A DNA stretch of 64,000 bases from a virus. Shown here in pieces: positions 16,424 to 26,811 of this stretch. The stretch is taken from the IMG/VR virus record IMGVR_UViG_3300043774_001054, positions 1 to 64,000 of that record. One strand, written 5' to 3'. The first letter of the stretch is position 1. Every line of letters begins with the position of its first letter. A model generated the notes under the pieces. The model saw only the letters and a program-made list of their open reading frames with translations, had not been told where the DNA came from and did not search any database. A program made the position numbers and the translations under genes.

Positions 16424-19400
16424 TTACTTCTTTAATTGAGCTTCAAGACTTTCAACTTTTGCGTTGAGACCTTTGATCGCTTCAATGAGAAGCGGAACCA
16501 TCTTGGCATAATCAACCGTCATATACGATTCATCAACCGGAGCATCCCTAATAACTTCCGGAAGAACCTTAAGAACTTCTTGAGCAGAAACACCAACTCG
16601 TTGACCTTTATTTACAAGACCCAATTGTTGAGCAGTCTTGTTGTGTGTATAATAGAATCCATTGAGTTGAAGAACTTTATTCAGAGCATCAGGAATGTTC
16701 CCAAAACGAGTCTTGAGTCGATCATCCGAAGTTCCAGCAGTAATGTCACCAACCGCGGTAATATAACCTCCGCAAACAATATTGCTACTTGTATTAACAG
16801 TAGTTGCACTTACAGTTCCGCCGCTTTGATTTGTTGCGGTTCCGGCAGATGTTGCAAATGTGCAAGATCCGGCAGATGTGATAAATCCTGAAGGGTTTGT
16901 GCTATTGTAAGGAGTGTAACCAAGTGCAGAAGTTACATTTCCGCTTGTAATACCTGAAATATAACCGTTTGGATTGGTGCTATTGTAAGGAGTGAAACCA
17001 AGCGCCGTTGTAACATTACCGCTTGTAATACCTGAAATATAGCCGTTTGGATTTGTGTTATTGTAAGGGGTGAAACCAAGTGCAGAAGTTACATTTCCGC
17101 TTGTGATACCTGTGATGTAACCTCTTGTAGTTACATAGGTTTCAGTTGCATAGCCTCTTGTAGTTACATAGGTTTCAGTTGCATAACCCGCAAGAGCTGC
17201 AGAACTAATATAACCGTTTGGATTGGTGCTATTGTAAGGAGTGTAACCAAGCGCCGTTGTAATCGATGAAAAAGTTTGAGCCGGAACTTGAGCAGCAGTA
17301 ATGTAACCTCTTGAAGTTACATATGACTCTGTTGCATAAGGTAATGCAGAAGTACCGACCGCCGTCACGTGCCCGAAAGCATCAACAGTAATCGAGCTAA
17401 TACCGTTACCGCCCTGAGCGCCACTCAAAGTCGAAGTAGAACTGTGTGATATGGTAATGGCGCCCGTAGATGTATTTACTGAAATGCCGGTACCACCAGC
17501 AGCCGAAGTAACGCCTGCATTTGTAAGGGTAACAGAACCACCCAGTGATACAGCTCCGCCGCCGCTAAGACCTGTACCAGCCGATACGGTAACAGAACTA
17601 TTTGTCAATTTGCTGTTAGCAATTGAACCAGCCAACATCGCATTCGTAACAGTTTGAGAATCACCAGTTGTTACAACAGTTCCTGTAGTTGCTGGAAGAG
17701 TAATAACAACGCCGGAACCTGCTGCAGCAGTTGCCTTAAGATTCAGTTGACCACTCGACGAACCGGAGAAATTTGCCCCTGCGCCGCCAATTAATGGAGT
17801 GGTAAGCGAAGGTGACGTAAGAGGAAGATTAGCTCTTGCTGTGGTACCGACCGACGCGGTATATGTACCAGCTGCCAACTCTGCCAATGTTACAGATGCG
17901 GTACCGGTCACATCGCCCGTAAGAGTTACCGTAACAACTGGAGAAGGTTTACCCGTAATACCCGACCAAGCAGGAACATAATTTGTTGAAGTAATATCAG
18001 TAACACCTTCAATTTTAAGATTACCTTTAATCACAACATCACCCGATGATGCATCATACGTGAATGCCTTATTTACGGGACTAGTGGGACCAGCAGTAAA
18101 ATTACCCGTGGAACTTAAGGTTCCAGAAAATACACCATTGGTTGCAGTAATAGAAGAAGCTCCTAAATTAATGCCAGTAGCCGATAAGGTTCCTGCAACA
18201 ACGGTATCACCAGTCGAAGCGTTAACAGTAAATTTATTAGAGCCAACAACAAAATTACCAGTCGAGGTTAATGCAGTGGAAACTGTAATTAAACCGTTTG
18301 TTACGGTTAATCTAGACCACTCAACAGTTGCCGCATTATTCGTGAATTGGATAAGTGCTGCAGCATTTGTTGAATCGGCGGCTGCTCTTAAAGCAAAACC
18401 ATTAGCCAATACTGTTGTACCTTGTAACCCCGTCGAAAAGGATCCTATACCACTTACCGATAGAGTTCCATTAACAGATGTATTTCCGGCAGATACTGTT
18501 CCAGAAAATACACCACTTGTCGCAGATAAAGCTGCAATCGTTGATTGGCCAGTAACTCCTAAAGTACCAGAAAATGTACCACTCGTTGCGGATAGAGCTC
18601 CAATGGTTGTTTGACCAGTAACACCCAAGGTTCCGGCAATAAGAGTATTACCACTTGAGGCGGCAACCGTAAATTTATTAGTATTGACCGCAATATTACT
18701 TGTAGAACCTAATGTGAGTAAACCGCCCAGAGTTGTATTACCGGAAATGCCTACGGTACCACTGAATAACGTATTACCAGAAAATGTTTTGTTTCCGTTA
18801 AATGTGATGCTATCATCCTTTAATTCATTTACGGCATTTACTAAAATCTTTGAAGAAGTAACAAGGTTTTCGACAATACCAATATCAGACTGATGTTCAT
18901 TTAAAGAAGCAACGACATCTCTGTTAAAACTCTTTAATTGTTTTGATACTGATGGAGAAGCCTGGACAATATTTTCACCGGAATCCGATGAGTTATTTAA
19001 AATGACTCCGATTAATTGGCGGGTTGTTCCACCCTGAACAATATTTTCTGGAGGAGAAGATTGAAATGCACTGGTAATGTTATAGATTACCAGGGTGCTA
19101 TCAACGGAATTGAATGAAAATACCTTTGCGGTTGCTCCTGAAATTGAACCTGTAATTGTGGCTCCTGGAGTATAGGATCCAGAACCATTCACGACCGACA
19201 TATAGGACTTCTGAACACTACGATCAATAAAGGTACCAGCAGAAACATTTTTAACAGTCAGAATTGTACCATTAATAGAAACAACGGTGGCTGTTACACC
19301 AGATAGCGAACCAGTAACAACCTGACCAGCCACATAATTGCCGGTTTCAGTAAGAGTGATTGTCTTGTTAATTAGGTTTGAATCAAGTGCCGAAGTCGTA

Positions 19401-19477
19401 CCAATATCGGCAGAAATGGTATTGCTTTTTTGGCGCCATGTTTCAAATGTATCTGTGCGTAGGACTTCGGTTGGCAT
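16424..19477 (-). CDS. Tail fibre with S74 intramolecular chaperone
   Basis: 1,017 residues. N-terminus MPTEVLRTDTFETWRQK matches the opening of many T4-like marine phage fibres. The shaft has GNTLFSGTVGISGNTTLGG-type beta repeats and tandem LGFTPYN / NPNGYIS units. The C-terminal S74 chaperone begins at SDDRLK (Ser917, Lys922 as the catalytic pair), followed by GVSAQEVLKVLPEV and a terminal coiled coil. The domain drives trimerisation and then self-cleaves. It lies between the small coiled-coil gene and the glycine-rich adhesin, so it is likely a long fibre or its distal part. Confidence 0.88.
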   Translation of the reverse strand: MPTEVLRTDTFETWRQKSNTISADIGTTSALDSNLINKTITLTETGNYVAGQVVTGSLSGVTATVVSINGTILTVKNVSAGTFIDRSVQKSYMSVVNGSGSYTPGATITGSISGATAKVFSFNSVDSTLVIYNITSAFQSSPPENIVQGGTTRQLIGVILNNSSDSGENIVQASPSVSKQLKSFNRDVVASLNEHQSDIGIVENLVTSSKILVNAVNELKDDSITFNGNKTFSGNTLFSGTVGISGNTTLGGLLTLGSTSNIAVNTNKFTVAASSGNTLIAGTLGVTGQTTIGALSATSGTFSGTLGVTGQSTIAALSATSGVFSGTVSAGNTSVNGTLSVSGIGSFSTGLQGTTVLANGFALRAAADSTNAAALIQFTNNAATVEWSRLTVTNGLITVSTALTSTGNFVVGSNKFTVNASTGDTVVAGTLSATGINLGASSITATNGVFSGTLSSTGNFTAGPTSPVNKAFTYDASSGDVVIKGNLKIEGVTDITSTNYVPAWSGITGKPSPVVTVTLTGDVTGTASVTLAELAAGTYTASVGTTARANLPLTSPSLTTPLIGGAGANFSGSSSGQLNLKATAAAGSGVVITLPATTGTVVTTGDSQTVTNAMLAGSIANSKLTNSSVTVSAGTGLSGGGAVSLGGSVTLTNAGVTSAAGGTGISVNTSTGAITISHSSTSTLSGAQGGNGISSITVDAFGHVTAVGTSALPYATESYVTSRGYITAAQVPAQTFSSITTALGYTPYNSTNPNGYISSAALAGYATETYVTTRGYATETYVTTRGYITGITSGNVTSALGFTPYNNTNPNGYISGITSGNVTTALGFTPYNSTNPNGYISGITSGNVTSALGYTPYNSTNPSGFITSAGSCTFATSAGTATNQSGGTVSATTVNTSSNIVCGGYITAVGDITAGTSDDRLKTRFGNIPDALNKVLQLNGFYYTHNKTAQQLGLVNKGQRVGVSAQEVLKVLPEVIRDAPVDESYMTVDYAKMVPLLIEAIKGLNAKVESLEAQLKK
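16880..17125 (-). repeat. 78-bp tandem repeats in fibre gene
   Basis: Three near-identical 78-base units, each encoding 26 residues with the core ALGFTPYN and NPNGYISGI, in tandem. A partial copy lies near 17210-17265, and a short tandem of TYVTTRGY units lies near 17130-17185. ALGxTPxN is the known phage fibre repeat. Confidence 0.85.
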
Positions 19478-19485
19478 GATGTTCT

Positions 19486-19707
19486 TTATCTTAAAGCTAT
19501 AAGGGAATTAACAAGTTCTTTGAGCGCCTGAACTTCAGATTTTAGGGTCTGAAGTTCTTCTTCTTTTTTCTTACTTGCATTTTTATATGCAAGACGTTTT
19601 GAGTATTCTGTATGGTTTCTATTTATTACAGCCTTTGTTGACATATCCCGCTCAAACATGGGATTGTCAATAACCGTAGCACGAGTTGCAGATGAAGGTT
19701 TATTCAT
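19486..19707 (-). CDS. Small coiled-coil protein, unknown
   Basis: 73 residues. The second half (KKKEEELQTLKSEVQALKEL) is a clear heptad coiled coil. The start overlaps the upstream stop as TAATG, so translation is coupled to the giant DUF4815 gene, and the stop is 8 bases before the S74 fibre gene. It may be a fibre-attachment or assembly factor. No homologue is recognised with confidence. Confidence 0.6.
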   Translation of the reverse strand: MNKPSSATRATVIDNPMFERDMSTKAVINRNHTEYSKRLAYKNASKKKEEELQTLKSEVQALKELVNSLIALR

Positions 19708-22700
19708 TAGGTAACTGCAACCGCTCTGAAGTCACGAAGGGTTGGAATTTGAGACGAATTAGATGAGATGAATACGACCTTAATTGCAAAGGCAGTAAAG
19801 TTACCGTCGAGTTCATCTACATTGTCGCCGATCGTGTATTCGATTTCAAGATAATTATTTGGATCATCGGATATTGGAATTTCAGCATCAGGCTGTCCTT
19901 CCTTCCACCCAAGGGCTTCAAAGTCCACGTCAGGGTGATATGCGACCTTATAATATACCTTAATGTCGGATGCTGCCGGACGATTTGCCAAGAAATAGAT
20001 CTTGAGGGCGGAAGCCGGATCATTCAGTTCAACCTTACGGGTAATGTACTTTGCAAGTGCCGAACCGCCAACCGAAGTTTCTTCGGAGATTGGGTTACGG
20101 ACCTCATTTTCATCATCGCCCAGGGTGCTTCCGCTGCTTGGGATATATGGGTTGTCAATACGGTTTGAAATCGTAATGAGTGATAGACGATCAAGGTCAA
20201 TCACCGGAGAAATGTTATTTCTGAGACTTACCAGAGTGCCCTCCAGAATAAAACTGTTATTGAGACCTGGTATATTGGTTCTTTCTGGTTCGGATAGAAT
20301 GACCCGTGGTGTAGTAAAGAATGTATTATCGTTTACCTTAACGTAAGGTGCATCTTCTGAGGCTACCAATTCGCCGAATGATTCACCACCGGCAAGGGAT
20401 TTACCCTGGGTCGTCTGAACACTCCAGTAAAGATCGGTATCGGGAAGAATGAGTTGTTGTACAATAGGATTCAGAACATCGAACATTCTGTTTTCTGTTG
20501 CGACAACTGCCGATCCGCCGGAAAGCCCACTTGAGGTAGCGGAAGTTGTCGCGACGGTAATGACGTAACTGTCAATTTCAACATCGCTTACGGTGTGTGT
20601 TTTATTTAATTCAATGATAGGAATACCATTGACCGCAGATGTAATCCCAGAAATCGTCACCTTTGAACCATTTGTGTGCCCGTGGTTCTTATGGAATACA
20701 ATAACATCTCTGCTTGAGCTTGTTGTGGTCAATGGATTTACCTTTAATGCTCTCGATGGAAGCGGTAATTCATTCAGAACAACAGTGCCGGTCGAATAGA
20801 ATACAGCACGATTCATTACGAATTTGATGTCTCTTGTTTGATCCGGTGTCCATGTTGAAGCATTTTGGGACTTAAACATAACACCCAAATGCGGTTGGCT
20901 TGTAATACGGAAGGCTGGATTTGTAATATCATATCCACCAACTTCCGATACCCAAACTTTATATTTGTCCGAGTTGGAGATAAGAACGAAACAGTATTCA
21001 ACACCCTGAAGAAGATGAACCGGAGCTTCAAAATTAAAGCGTGTCGGTACAGTTGCATCTTCCGAAACAAGAATATTATCTGCAGAAGCCTTTACAACTG
21101 AGAAAGGTACAACCCGTGGGGTCGGAATACCATTCTCCATAACTCTAATGTCGAGAGTAATAGGGAGATTTTCATCTTTATCCTTAAAGTATAGATCCAG
21201 AGATGTAATAAATGCGCCACCTTGAAGGTCAATGAGGAAACTCTGTGCAAGAGGATCGACCCACTTAATTTGGTGTGCATCCTGACTAAACACATCCCAA
21301 ACCCATGGTTCCGATGGCGGAACTAGAGTTGTTTCGGTCGGAGTATTATCTTCCTCGACAACTGGAATTACAATCGCTTCGGGTGGTGAGATAAGAGATT
21401 CCGTATCCGGTGGGACCTCGGTATAATCGGTATAAGTTGTTTCACCCGGAGGAACGGTCTCATCGACAATAACCGATGGAGCTCCGACCGAATTATCCAA
21501 CCAAGGCGGGGCTAAAAGCCACGTCCATGGTGCAGGAGGTGGTTGTACCTCTGGCGATGGTCCCACATTTGGTGTAGTTGTATTAGTATCTACCGGTGAA
21601 ACAATTGTCGCGGGCGGTAAAGGTGATCTTTGAATATCAGTCTCCGACGATGTAGTCGAACGAGACGTATTTGAGACCGTACGATTTTCACCAATTTGAG
21701 TTCGGGTAATGCGCGGAACCCGTGTTGAAACAACTACATTTTCTTTGGTTTCGAGAAGACCACGAGCATCGTAAACGGCTTCTGCGCCTGTCGATTCTTT
21801 GACTCTATCGTTTGTTTCGCTATCGGTAAGACGGAAAATACGAACTCCAGTCTTAAATTTGACCGAACTTGTGCTCGGAATAATAAATGAACCGGCTATT
21901 CTTCCTGCTTCATCCGTTTCAAGGAGTGTGCCGGTTACATAATCGGGGTGTTGAGTCGCATTAATGTAATTGGTATTATCGGTGCGTGAAGAATAAACTT
22001 GATATGCCTCCTCGTGGACATATTGGTCGACAAGAGTATTGTCAAAAAATGCATGTAGCTTTGTATTCGGCTTTAAACCGTCCGCTCTGAAGTAAATCAT
22101 GCGGGAACGAATAAAAGGAACAAAGTTGATTTCAACCGTACGGTCACCCATATCTGTTGTAACTGTATCCGGAACAACCGAGGTACGGATACCGCTGCGA
22201 GCCTGTTCGGTGCGAGTGGTTGTAGTAAGTGTGGTTGTTGAAGTTCTCTTGTACGAATTGTAATCGTTATCAATATTTGTAATTGCGGATTCCGAAGATA
22301 CGCCGGTCCAATTATCCTGCCATTCGTTCCATACCGTACCGATGACACCATCTTCTTCTGCTCCGTAACGGAGAGAATCATATGTTCCCGATTGGTCAAT
22401 TACAACTTCCGGACGACGTTGGGTTTCCTTCCATTCATCTGATTCCGGAGAAAGTGTCATGTCGCCCTTCCACGTAAATACATTGTATGGATTTACAAAT
22501 TCTGCCATAGAAGCATATGGCTGAGAGATAAGAGCTTGCTGAGTGTAATCAAGTGTAATTAATGAACTTGATTTTCTTACATTTGTTGTATTGCTCAGAG
22601 GAGATGAATTCCATGTAAGACGGACATTGTCCTGATGGAATGATGGGCGGAGACGACCGTTTGCTTTATCAATAGAGCAACGGTAGTCTGGATGAGTTAC

Positions 22701-25403
22701 GGCACCAATGCTGTGACCATAGAAGCTATCAACGACAAAACCATTCTTATACCGTTGAGCGATACCATCATTTGCAAGAATCTGGCGGTCGGTCGTATCC
22801 TTCTCGAGGAGTGACAGAGAGGTATAGTATTCCAGTTTTGAAACACGTTTCTCGATTTTACCAATATCACGCATTGTATAGCGTTTATTGTCCACCATTG
22901 TAGGAATGATGTCTTCACCGCCAAAGGTATATGCACCAAGACGAATGGTATAAAGAACCATTGAATCGTTTGGATCCTGTGGAGGTGTTGGAGAAATTGC
23001 TGAAATACCTTCGACAACTCCAAAATTACCCTTCTTATCCACAAAGATTTTATCTACGCGAGAGAGATAATAGTCAAGGTCTGCTTCGAACAGACTGTTT
23101 GGGCTTACCATTGATGTTAGATCGCCACCAGCGAAGGTAGTTTCATCTGCACCGTTCTTGGAAGGACGGAAATCAATTGCATCGCGGAGCTGAATTAAGC
23201 CCTTCGACGATTGAAATGCAGGAATCAAAGAATAATCGATCAAATATGAATTGCGGCTGAAATAGTCACCAGCACTATGAGTAAAATGCTTAAACTCAAT
23301 TCGAAGTTTTCCTGTAGGAGCGGAAGCGGTTGCTTTTAATTGAATTTTTGCTACATCATAAAAATTGTCGCGCTGACCATTATCTACAATATAGTTTTCG
23401 GTAACATTTTTGCTTAAAGTAGTTGCGTTTTGAGTTGGATTTTCGGAATCGTAAATTGCCGTTACCTCAAATAGATCCGTAACCCCAAGAGAAATTGTGT
23501 TTGACGGAGAGGTGATATTTAACGGCTCTGGTGTAGTAAGAGTCTTTACCTTTCTGGCTTTTCTGCGACGAGCAAGAGCAATGACTCTTACGGTATGACC
23601 GTTTGTTGCACTATTAAATGTAAGAGTAAGTGTATTATTGCGGGTAGTCGGATGTTCAGCACCCGCGCTGGGCGCCGTCGAGGGAGTATAACGTAGACCT
23701 GTAGTAGTATCTACTGCAATATAATCGGCTGCATCACCCTGAGGGAAAAACTCATTGGTGTCGCCTGATTTAGTCCATGTTCCAGAACTTACAACGTCGT
23801 CGTATGATCTAAGGGTATAATAGGCAACATCGCTTACATCATCAACAACGTCAACGGGCAGTTTAAAGAGAAGTGAATTATTCGCGGTTTCTTGAAGAAT
23901 TGCAGAGCCAGAAATGTTACCAGAGAAGTCATACCCATCGACAGAACTTTCAAGAGTTGCCGTTGAGCTGAATGACTGCCCAGCGTTCATCTGAATATCA
24001 AATAGATATAAACGATAAACACCGACGCCAGAAGGCGTCATGGCACGAGCACGAGCAAATCCAATAGTTGTGGATCCAGAATTTTTAAGTGTGATTCTAG
24101 TGAAACCGTTAATGTCTGGAAGACCAGAATTTGTAGCAAGAGTAATGTAAACGTAATTACCAACAAGAGCATTTAAAACTGCGCCGTCAAAGGTATCCTT
24201 TTCGCGGGCTTTCGGAACCTCAACGTATTTAGTATCCAGAAGTTCAATACGGTAGCCATTTACATAAGCAATAGATGGTTCAATGCCAACAGCCAAACGC
24301 TTTTCACCATACGCAGCAGCCGTGAGACCGCCAAGATTGCGTACATTTGAACCAATCTGGTCCGCAGTATAGAGACCGCCATTTGAATTTGCATTTAGAT
24401 ATTGGCGAATATTGATTTGGAATGGTCGTACTGTATAATTTCCGGATTCCTCAAATGTTCGTTGAGCAAGAATATCACCAAGTTCCGAATATTGAGTACG
24501 GGCTTTAGATACTACTCTACCGTCTTTAATAACCATCAATTGAATGATGTTATTTTCTGTGCGGTCGGCAAACTGATATGGCTGCACCTGGAGCTCAAGT
24601 GAAATCTGATAACGATCGGCACCTGGAGCCGCAGTATTTGGAGTGCCAATAGAATTATCAAAAAGTGAAGATGCTTCACCTTCGCCGGCTGTAACAATAC
24701 CTTCGGTGACTGCATAAACAATACGACCCGAACCAACCGGATTGTATTTTGAAAGAATTACTGAGCTTTGTGGCGTGTAAACAAAATTACCGGATACAAA
24801 GAATACGCCTTCCGATACTGTAACGCGGGTACCTTTACCAATAGGGAGTGTATTTGCGGCTTTTACTTTTACACGGAATGGCTCATCGGCAGCAGCAATT
24901 TCTTCTGGAGTTTGAGAAAGAACCAGAACTTCCTGAGCGTAAAATGATTTGTCAATACCAGCAGCATTTAAAGTCGTTTCGGAATTCGACGAGGTATAAT
25001 GAATGTAAAGAGTTAATGGATTATTTTCGTCGATGTACGGAGTGTAATCAATGACGGTAGCAGTAATTCCAGTGAACTCGCCGGTAAGGGTTCTTCCGAT
25101 AAAGTTACCGTTTGCCGATTGAGTTACCGAATCATATGGTAAGCCAGAACTGTAATCAAAACCAGATTCAATTTTAACGAATGCAAATGCGGTATCCAAT
25201 GATGCCTCACCACCAATGACAGAGGAACCATCCTTAAATACGTGACGACCGAAACGGTCGATTTGTGCTTGGATGGATGTCTGAAGCTGGGTTAACTCTC
25301 TTGCTTGTATTGAATATCCAGGCTTGAAAAGAATTCTTTGATAATTCTTTTCCTGATTGAAATCATCATAATACGGAGCAAGTGGGAATACTTTAAGAGG
25401 CAT
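19707..25403 (-). CDS. Giant DUF4815 baseplate/fibre structural protein
   Basis: 1,898 residues, the largest complete protein here. The N-terminus (APYYDDFNQEKNYQRILF, then GYSIQARELTQLQTSIQAQI) is the DUF4815 signature of T4-like cyanophage structural proteins. The central part is beta-rich with a Thr/Ser-rich region near residue 1080. Residues about 1250-1370 form a Pro-rich hinge (PPATIVSPVD, VQPPPAPWTW, VPPGETTY). The C-terminal 500 residues are again beta-rich (WVDPLAQSFLIDLQGGAFIT near 1380, a motif shared by cyanophage tail-surface proteins). It lies between gp8 and the fibres, as expected for a protein linking baseplate and fibres. Confidence 0.8.
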   Translation of the reverse strand: MPLKVFPLAPYYDDFNQEKNYQRILFKPGYSIQARELTQLQTSIQAQIDRFGRHVFKDGSSVIGGEASLDTAFAFVKIESGFDYSSGLPYDSVTQSANGNFIGRTLTGEFTGITATVIDYTPYIDENNPLTLYIHYTSSNSETTLNAAGIDKSFYAQEVLVLSQTPEEIAAADEPFRVKVKAANTLPIGKGTRVTVSEGVFFVSGNFVYTPQSSVILSKYNPVGSGRIVYAVTEGIVTAGEGEASSLFDNSIGTPNTAAPGADRYQISLELQVQPYQFADRTENNIIQLMVIKDGRVVSKARTQYSELGDILAQRTFEESGNYTVRPFQINIRQYLNANSNGGLYTADQIGSNVRNLGGLTAAAYGEKRLAVGIEPSIAYVNGYRIELLDTKYVEVPKAREKDTFDGAVLNALVGNYVYITLATNSGLPDINGFTRITLKNSGSTTIGFARARAMTPSGVGVYRLYLFDIQMNAGQSFSSTATLESSVDGYDFSGNISGSAILQETANNSLLFKLPVDVVDDVSDVAYYTLRSYDDVVSSGTWTKSGDTNEFFPQGDAADYIAVDTTTGLRYTPSTAPSAGAEHPTTRNNTLTLTFNSATNGHTVRVIALARRRKARKVKTLTTPEPLNITSPSNTISLGVTDLFEVTAIYDSENPTQNATTLSKNVTENYIVDNGQRDNFYDVAKIQLKATASAPTGKLRIEFKHFTHSAGDYFSRNSYLIDYSLIPAFQSSKGLIQLRDAIDFRPSKNGADETTFAGGDLTSMVSPNSLFEADLDYYLSRVDKIFVDKKGNFGVVEGISAISPTPPQDPNDSMVLYTIRLGAYTFGGEDIIPTMVDNKRYTMRDIGKIEKRVSKLEYYTSLSLLEKDTTDRQILANDGIAQRYKNGFVVDSFYGHSIGAVTHPDYRCSIDKANGRLRPSFHQDNVRLTWNSSPLSNTTNVRKSSSLITLDYTQQALISQPYASMAEFVNPYNVFTWKGDMTLSPESDEWKETQRRPEVVIDQSGTYDSLRYGAEEDGVIGTVWNEWQDNWTGVSSESAITNIDNDYNSYKRTSTTTLTTTTRTEQARSGIRTSVVPDTVTTDMGDRTVEINFVPFIRSRMIYFRADGLKPNTKLHAFFDNTLVDQYVHEEAYQVYSSRTDNTNYINATQHPDYVTGTLLETDEAGRIAGSFIIPSTSSVKFKTGVRIFRLTDSETNDRVKESTGAEAVYDARGLLETKENVVVSTRVPRITRTQIGENRTVSNTSRSTTSSETDIQRSPLPPATIVSPVDTNTTTPNVGPSPEVQPPPAPWTWLLAPPWLDNSVGAPSVIVDETVPPGETTYTDYTEVPPDTESLISPPEAIVIPVVEEDNTPTETTLVPPSEPWVWDVFSQDAHQIKWVDPLAQSFLIDLQGGAFITSLDLYFKDKDENLPITLDIRVMENGIPTPRVVPFSVVKASADNILVSEDATVPTRFNFEAPVHLLQGVEYCFVLISNSDKYKVWVSEVGGYDITNPAFRITSQPHLGVMFKSQNASTWTPDQTRDIKFVMNRAVFYSTGTVVLNELPLPSRALKVNPLTTTSSSRDVIVFHKNHGHTNGSKVTISGITSAVNGIPIIELNKTHTVSDVEIDSYVITVATTSATSSGLSGGSAVVATENRMFDVLNPIVQQLILPDTDLYWSVQTTQGKSLAGGESFGELVASEDAPYVKVNDNTFFTTPRVILSEPERTNIPGLNNSFILEGTLVSLRNNISPVIDLDRLSLITISNRIDNPYIPSSGSTLGDDENEVRNPISEETSVGGSALAKYITRKVELNDPASALKIYFLANRPAASDIKVYYKVAYHPDVDFEALGWKEGQPDAEIPISDDPNNYLEIEYTIGDNVDELDGNFTAFAIKVVFISSNSSQIPTLRDFRAVAVT

Positions 25404-25420
25404 AGTAGTACAGAATTAAA

Positions 25421-26803
25421 TTAGAATTCAATGATGATCTTTACGTCTTCGATCTGAGATAAGGTGCGATTAATGGCCTTTCTGTTTTCAAGGAATAGAA
25501 TCTCGCCGCTAAATCTTTGTACTTCGGGATTTCCAAGAGAAACAATTTCAGCTTCACCGACGTCGCCAGTTCCATTAACAAATTCATCTACCATAAATGC
25601 GGTGTAACCGGTTTTATCATTTTGGTGATACTTTAACTGGCCTGATGGCACGTCATATGCATCAACAAATGCAATTGCACCAGAATCTTGCCCAACGATA
25701 TAATCTGTTACCTGAATACCAGTGTCAACAGTGCTACCAAAAGTCATTGTTTTTAATGCGGAATATGTTTGTTCGGTTGCTGCAGCACCTGCAATCGTCT
25801 TTGGATTCTTGATGATACCAATCTGTCTGAAGCTATTTTCAACAATAAAGTCACCGGAGCCGTCATCCTCTTCAAGACGAACATTAATACCAATAAAGAA
25901 GGCTCCAAGTTCTTTTACTGGATCCGAACCGTGACCCTGAGCCGGAGAAAGAACAGGTTGAATGATTGCACCACTGCCGCCATATACGCCCGTGTTTAAC
26001 TCGACAAATGCTACCGTATAACCGGATCCCGCATTACCCTCAAATGTACCGCTCGAGGTTCTTACCCTTACATCGGTAATAACACCACTTGAATCCACTG
26101 TTGCTGTGGCTGCAGCTGCAGTTCCATTGCCACGAATAATTACTGTTGGTGGATTGGCTTGGCTATAACCGGCACCGCCATTTAGAACTTTGTAACGGTA
26201 GATTTTACCATTTAGGTTGGCAATACTTTGTTGCTGATTAGTAAATTTAATTTGATCTTCATCATTTAAATCGCCATCATCAATAACGGTTTTTACTGGA
26301 ATATAGAAATTTGTAAGGAATTTAGAACCATCGGAAAGAGAGATGGTGAACATATACTTCCAAAGGTATCCATCGGCTTCAAATTGTGGATACAGTTCGG
26401 TATGTGTTGGTTTGTTTACAGAGGCACCAGTACCGGCGCGAATGCACTTGTAAACCTTAAATTCATCGGTAATGGCATAGAACTCTTTAGTAAAAATGTC
26501 ATTATCACCGTCATCCCACGGAGTATAACCAAGACCCGATGTCCAATTGTGACGCGGCGAAAGATTAATGATCTGACTGGAGTTCACCTTTTTCATGGCA
26601 ATCATATTCTGCCACGCATCATTTATCTCGGAAATCGTATCCAGCGGAGTCGTAGCAGCGCTATCGGTATTAATGTCTTTAGAAGTAGACCATGCGTCCG
26701 ACTTACCAATAAAGACATATACGCTGTTGGATACATCGGCTGTTGAAGCAATAAAATTGTTTGCGTTTTCCAGACGGAATTGTGAGGTAATGATTGCTGA
26801 CAT
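25421..26803 (-). CDS. 8: Baseplate wedge protein gp8
   Basis: 460 residues; T4 gp8 has 334. The N-terminal layout follows gp8: IITSQFRLENANNF, YVFIGKSDAWS, a DAWQNMIAMKKV helix, LSPRHNW, a YKCIRAG strand, then GYLWKYMFTISLSD. In T4, dimeric gp8 binds gp10, gp7 and gp6 in the wedge. The C-terminal 250 residues are longer than in T4, with strands such as INVRLEEDDGSGDF. It sits between the gp7-position gene and the DUF4815 protein, matching T4 order 6-7-8. A late promoter box lies 55 bases upstream, inside the previous gene. Confidence 0.8.
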   Translation of the reverse strand: MSAIITSQFRLENANNFIASTADVSNSVYVFIGKSDAWSTSKDINTDSAATTPLDTISEINDAWQNMIAMKKVNSSQIINLSPRHNWTSGLGYTPWDDGDNDIFTKEFYAITDEFKVYKCIRAGTGASVNKPTHTELYPQFEADGYLWKYMFTISLSDGSKFLTNFYIPVKTVIDDGDLNDEDQIKFTNQQQSIANLNGKIYRYKVLNGGAGYSQANPPTVIIRGNGTAAAATATVDSSGVITDVRVRTSSGTFEGNAGSGYTVAFVELNTGVYGGSGAIIQPVLSPAQGHGSDPVKELGAFFIGINVRLEEDDGSGDFIVENSFRQIGIIKNPKTIAGAAATEQTYSALKTMTFGSTVDTGIQVTDYIVGQDSGAIAFVDAYDVPSGQLKYHQNDKTGYTAFMVDEFVNGTGDVGEAEIVSLGNPEVQRFSGEILFLENRKAINRTLSQIEDVKIIIEF

Positions 26804-26811
26804 AGAAGAAA

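Noticed and set aside
17451-18614. Plus-strand frames rich in Val/Pro/Ala opposite the S74 fibre gene
   Set aside because: Antisense shadow of a repetitive beta-rich gene, with no start signal or recognisable domain.
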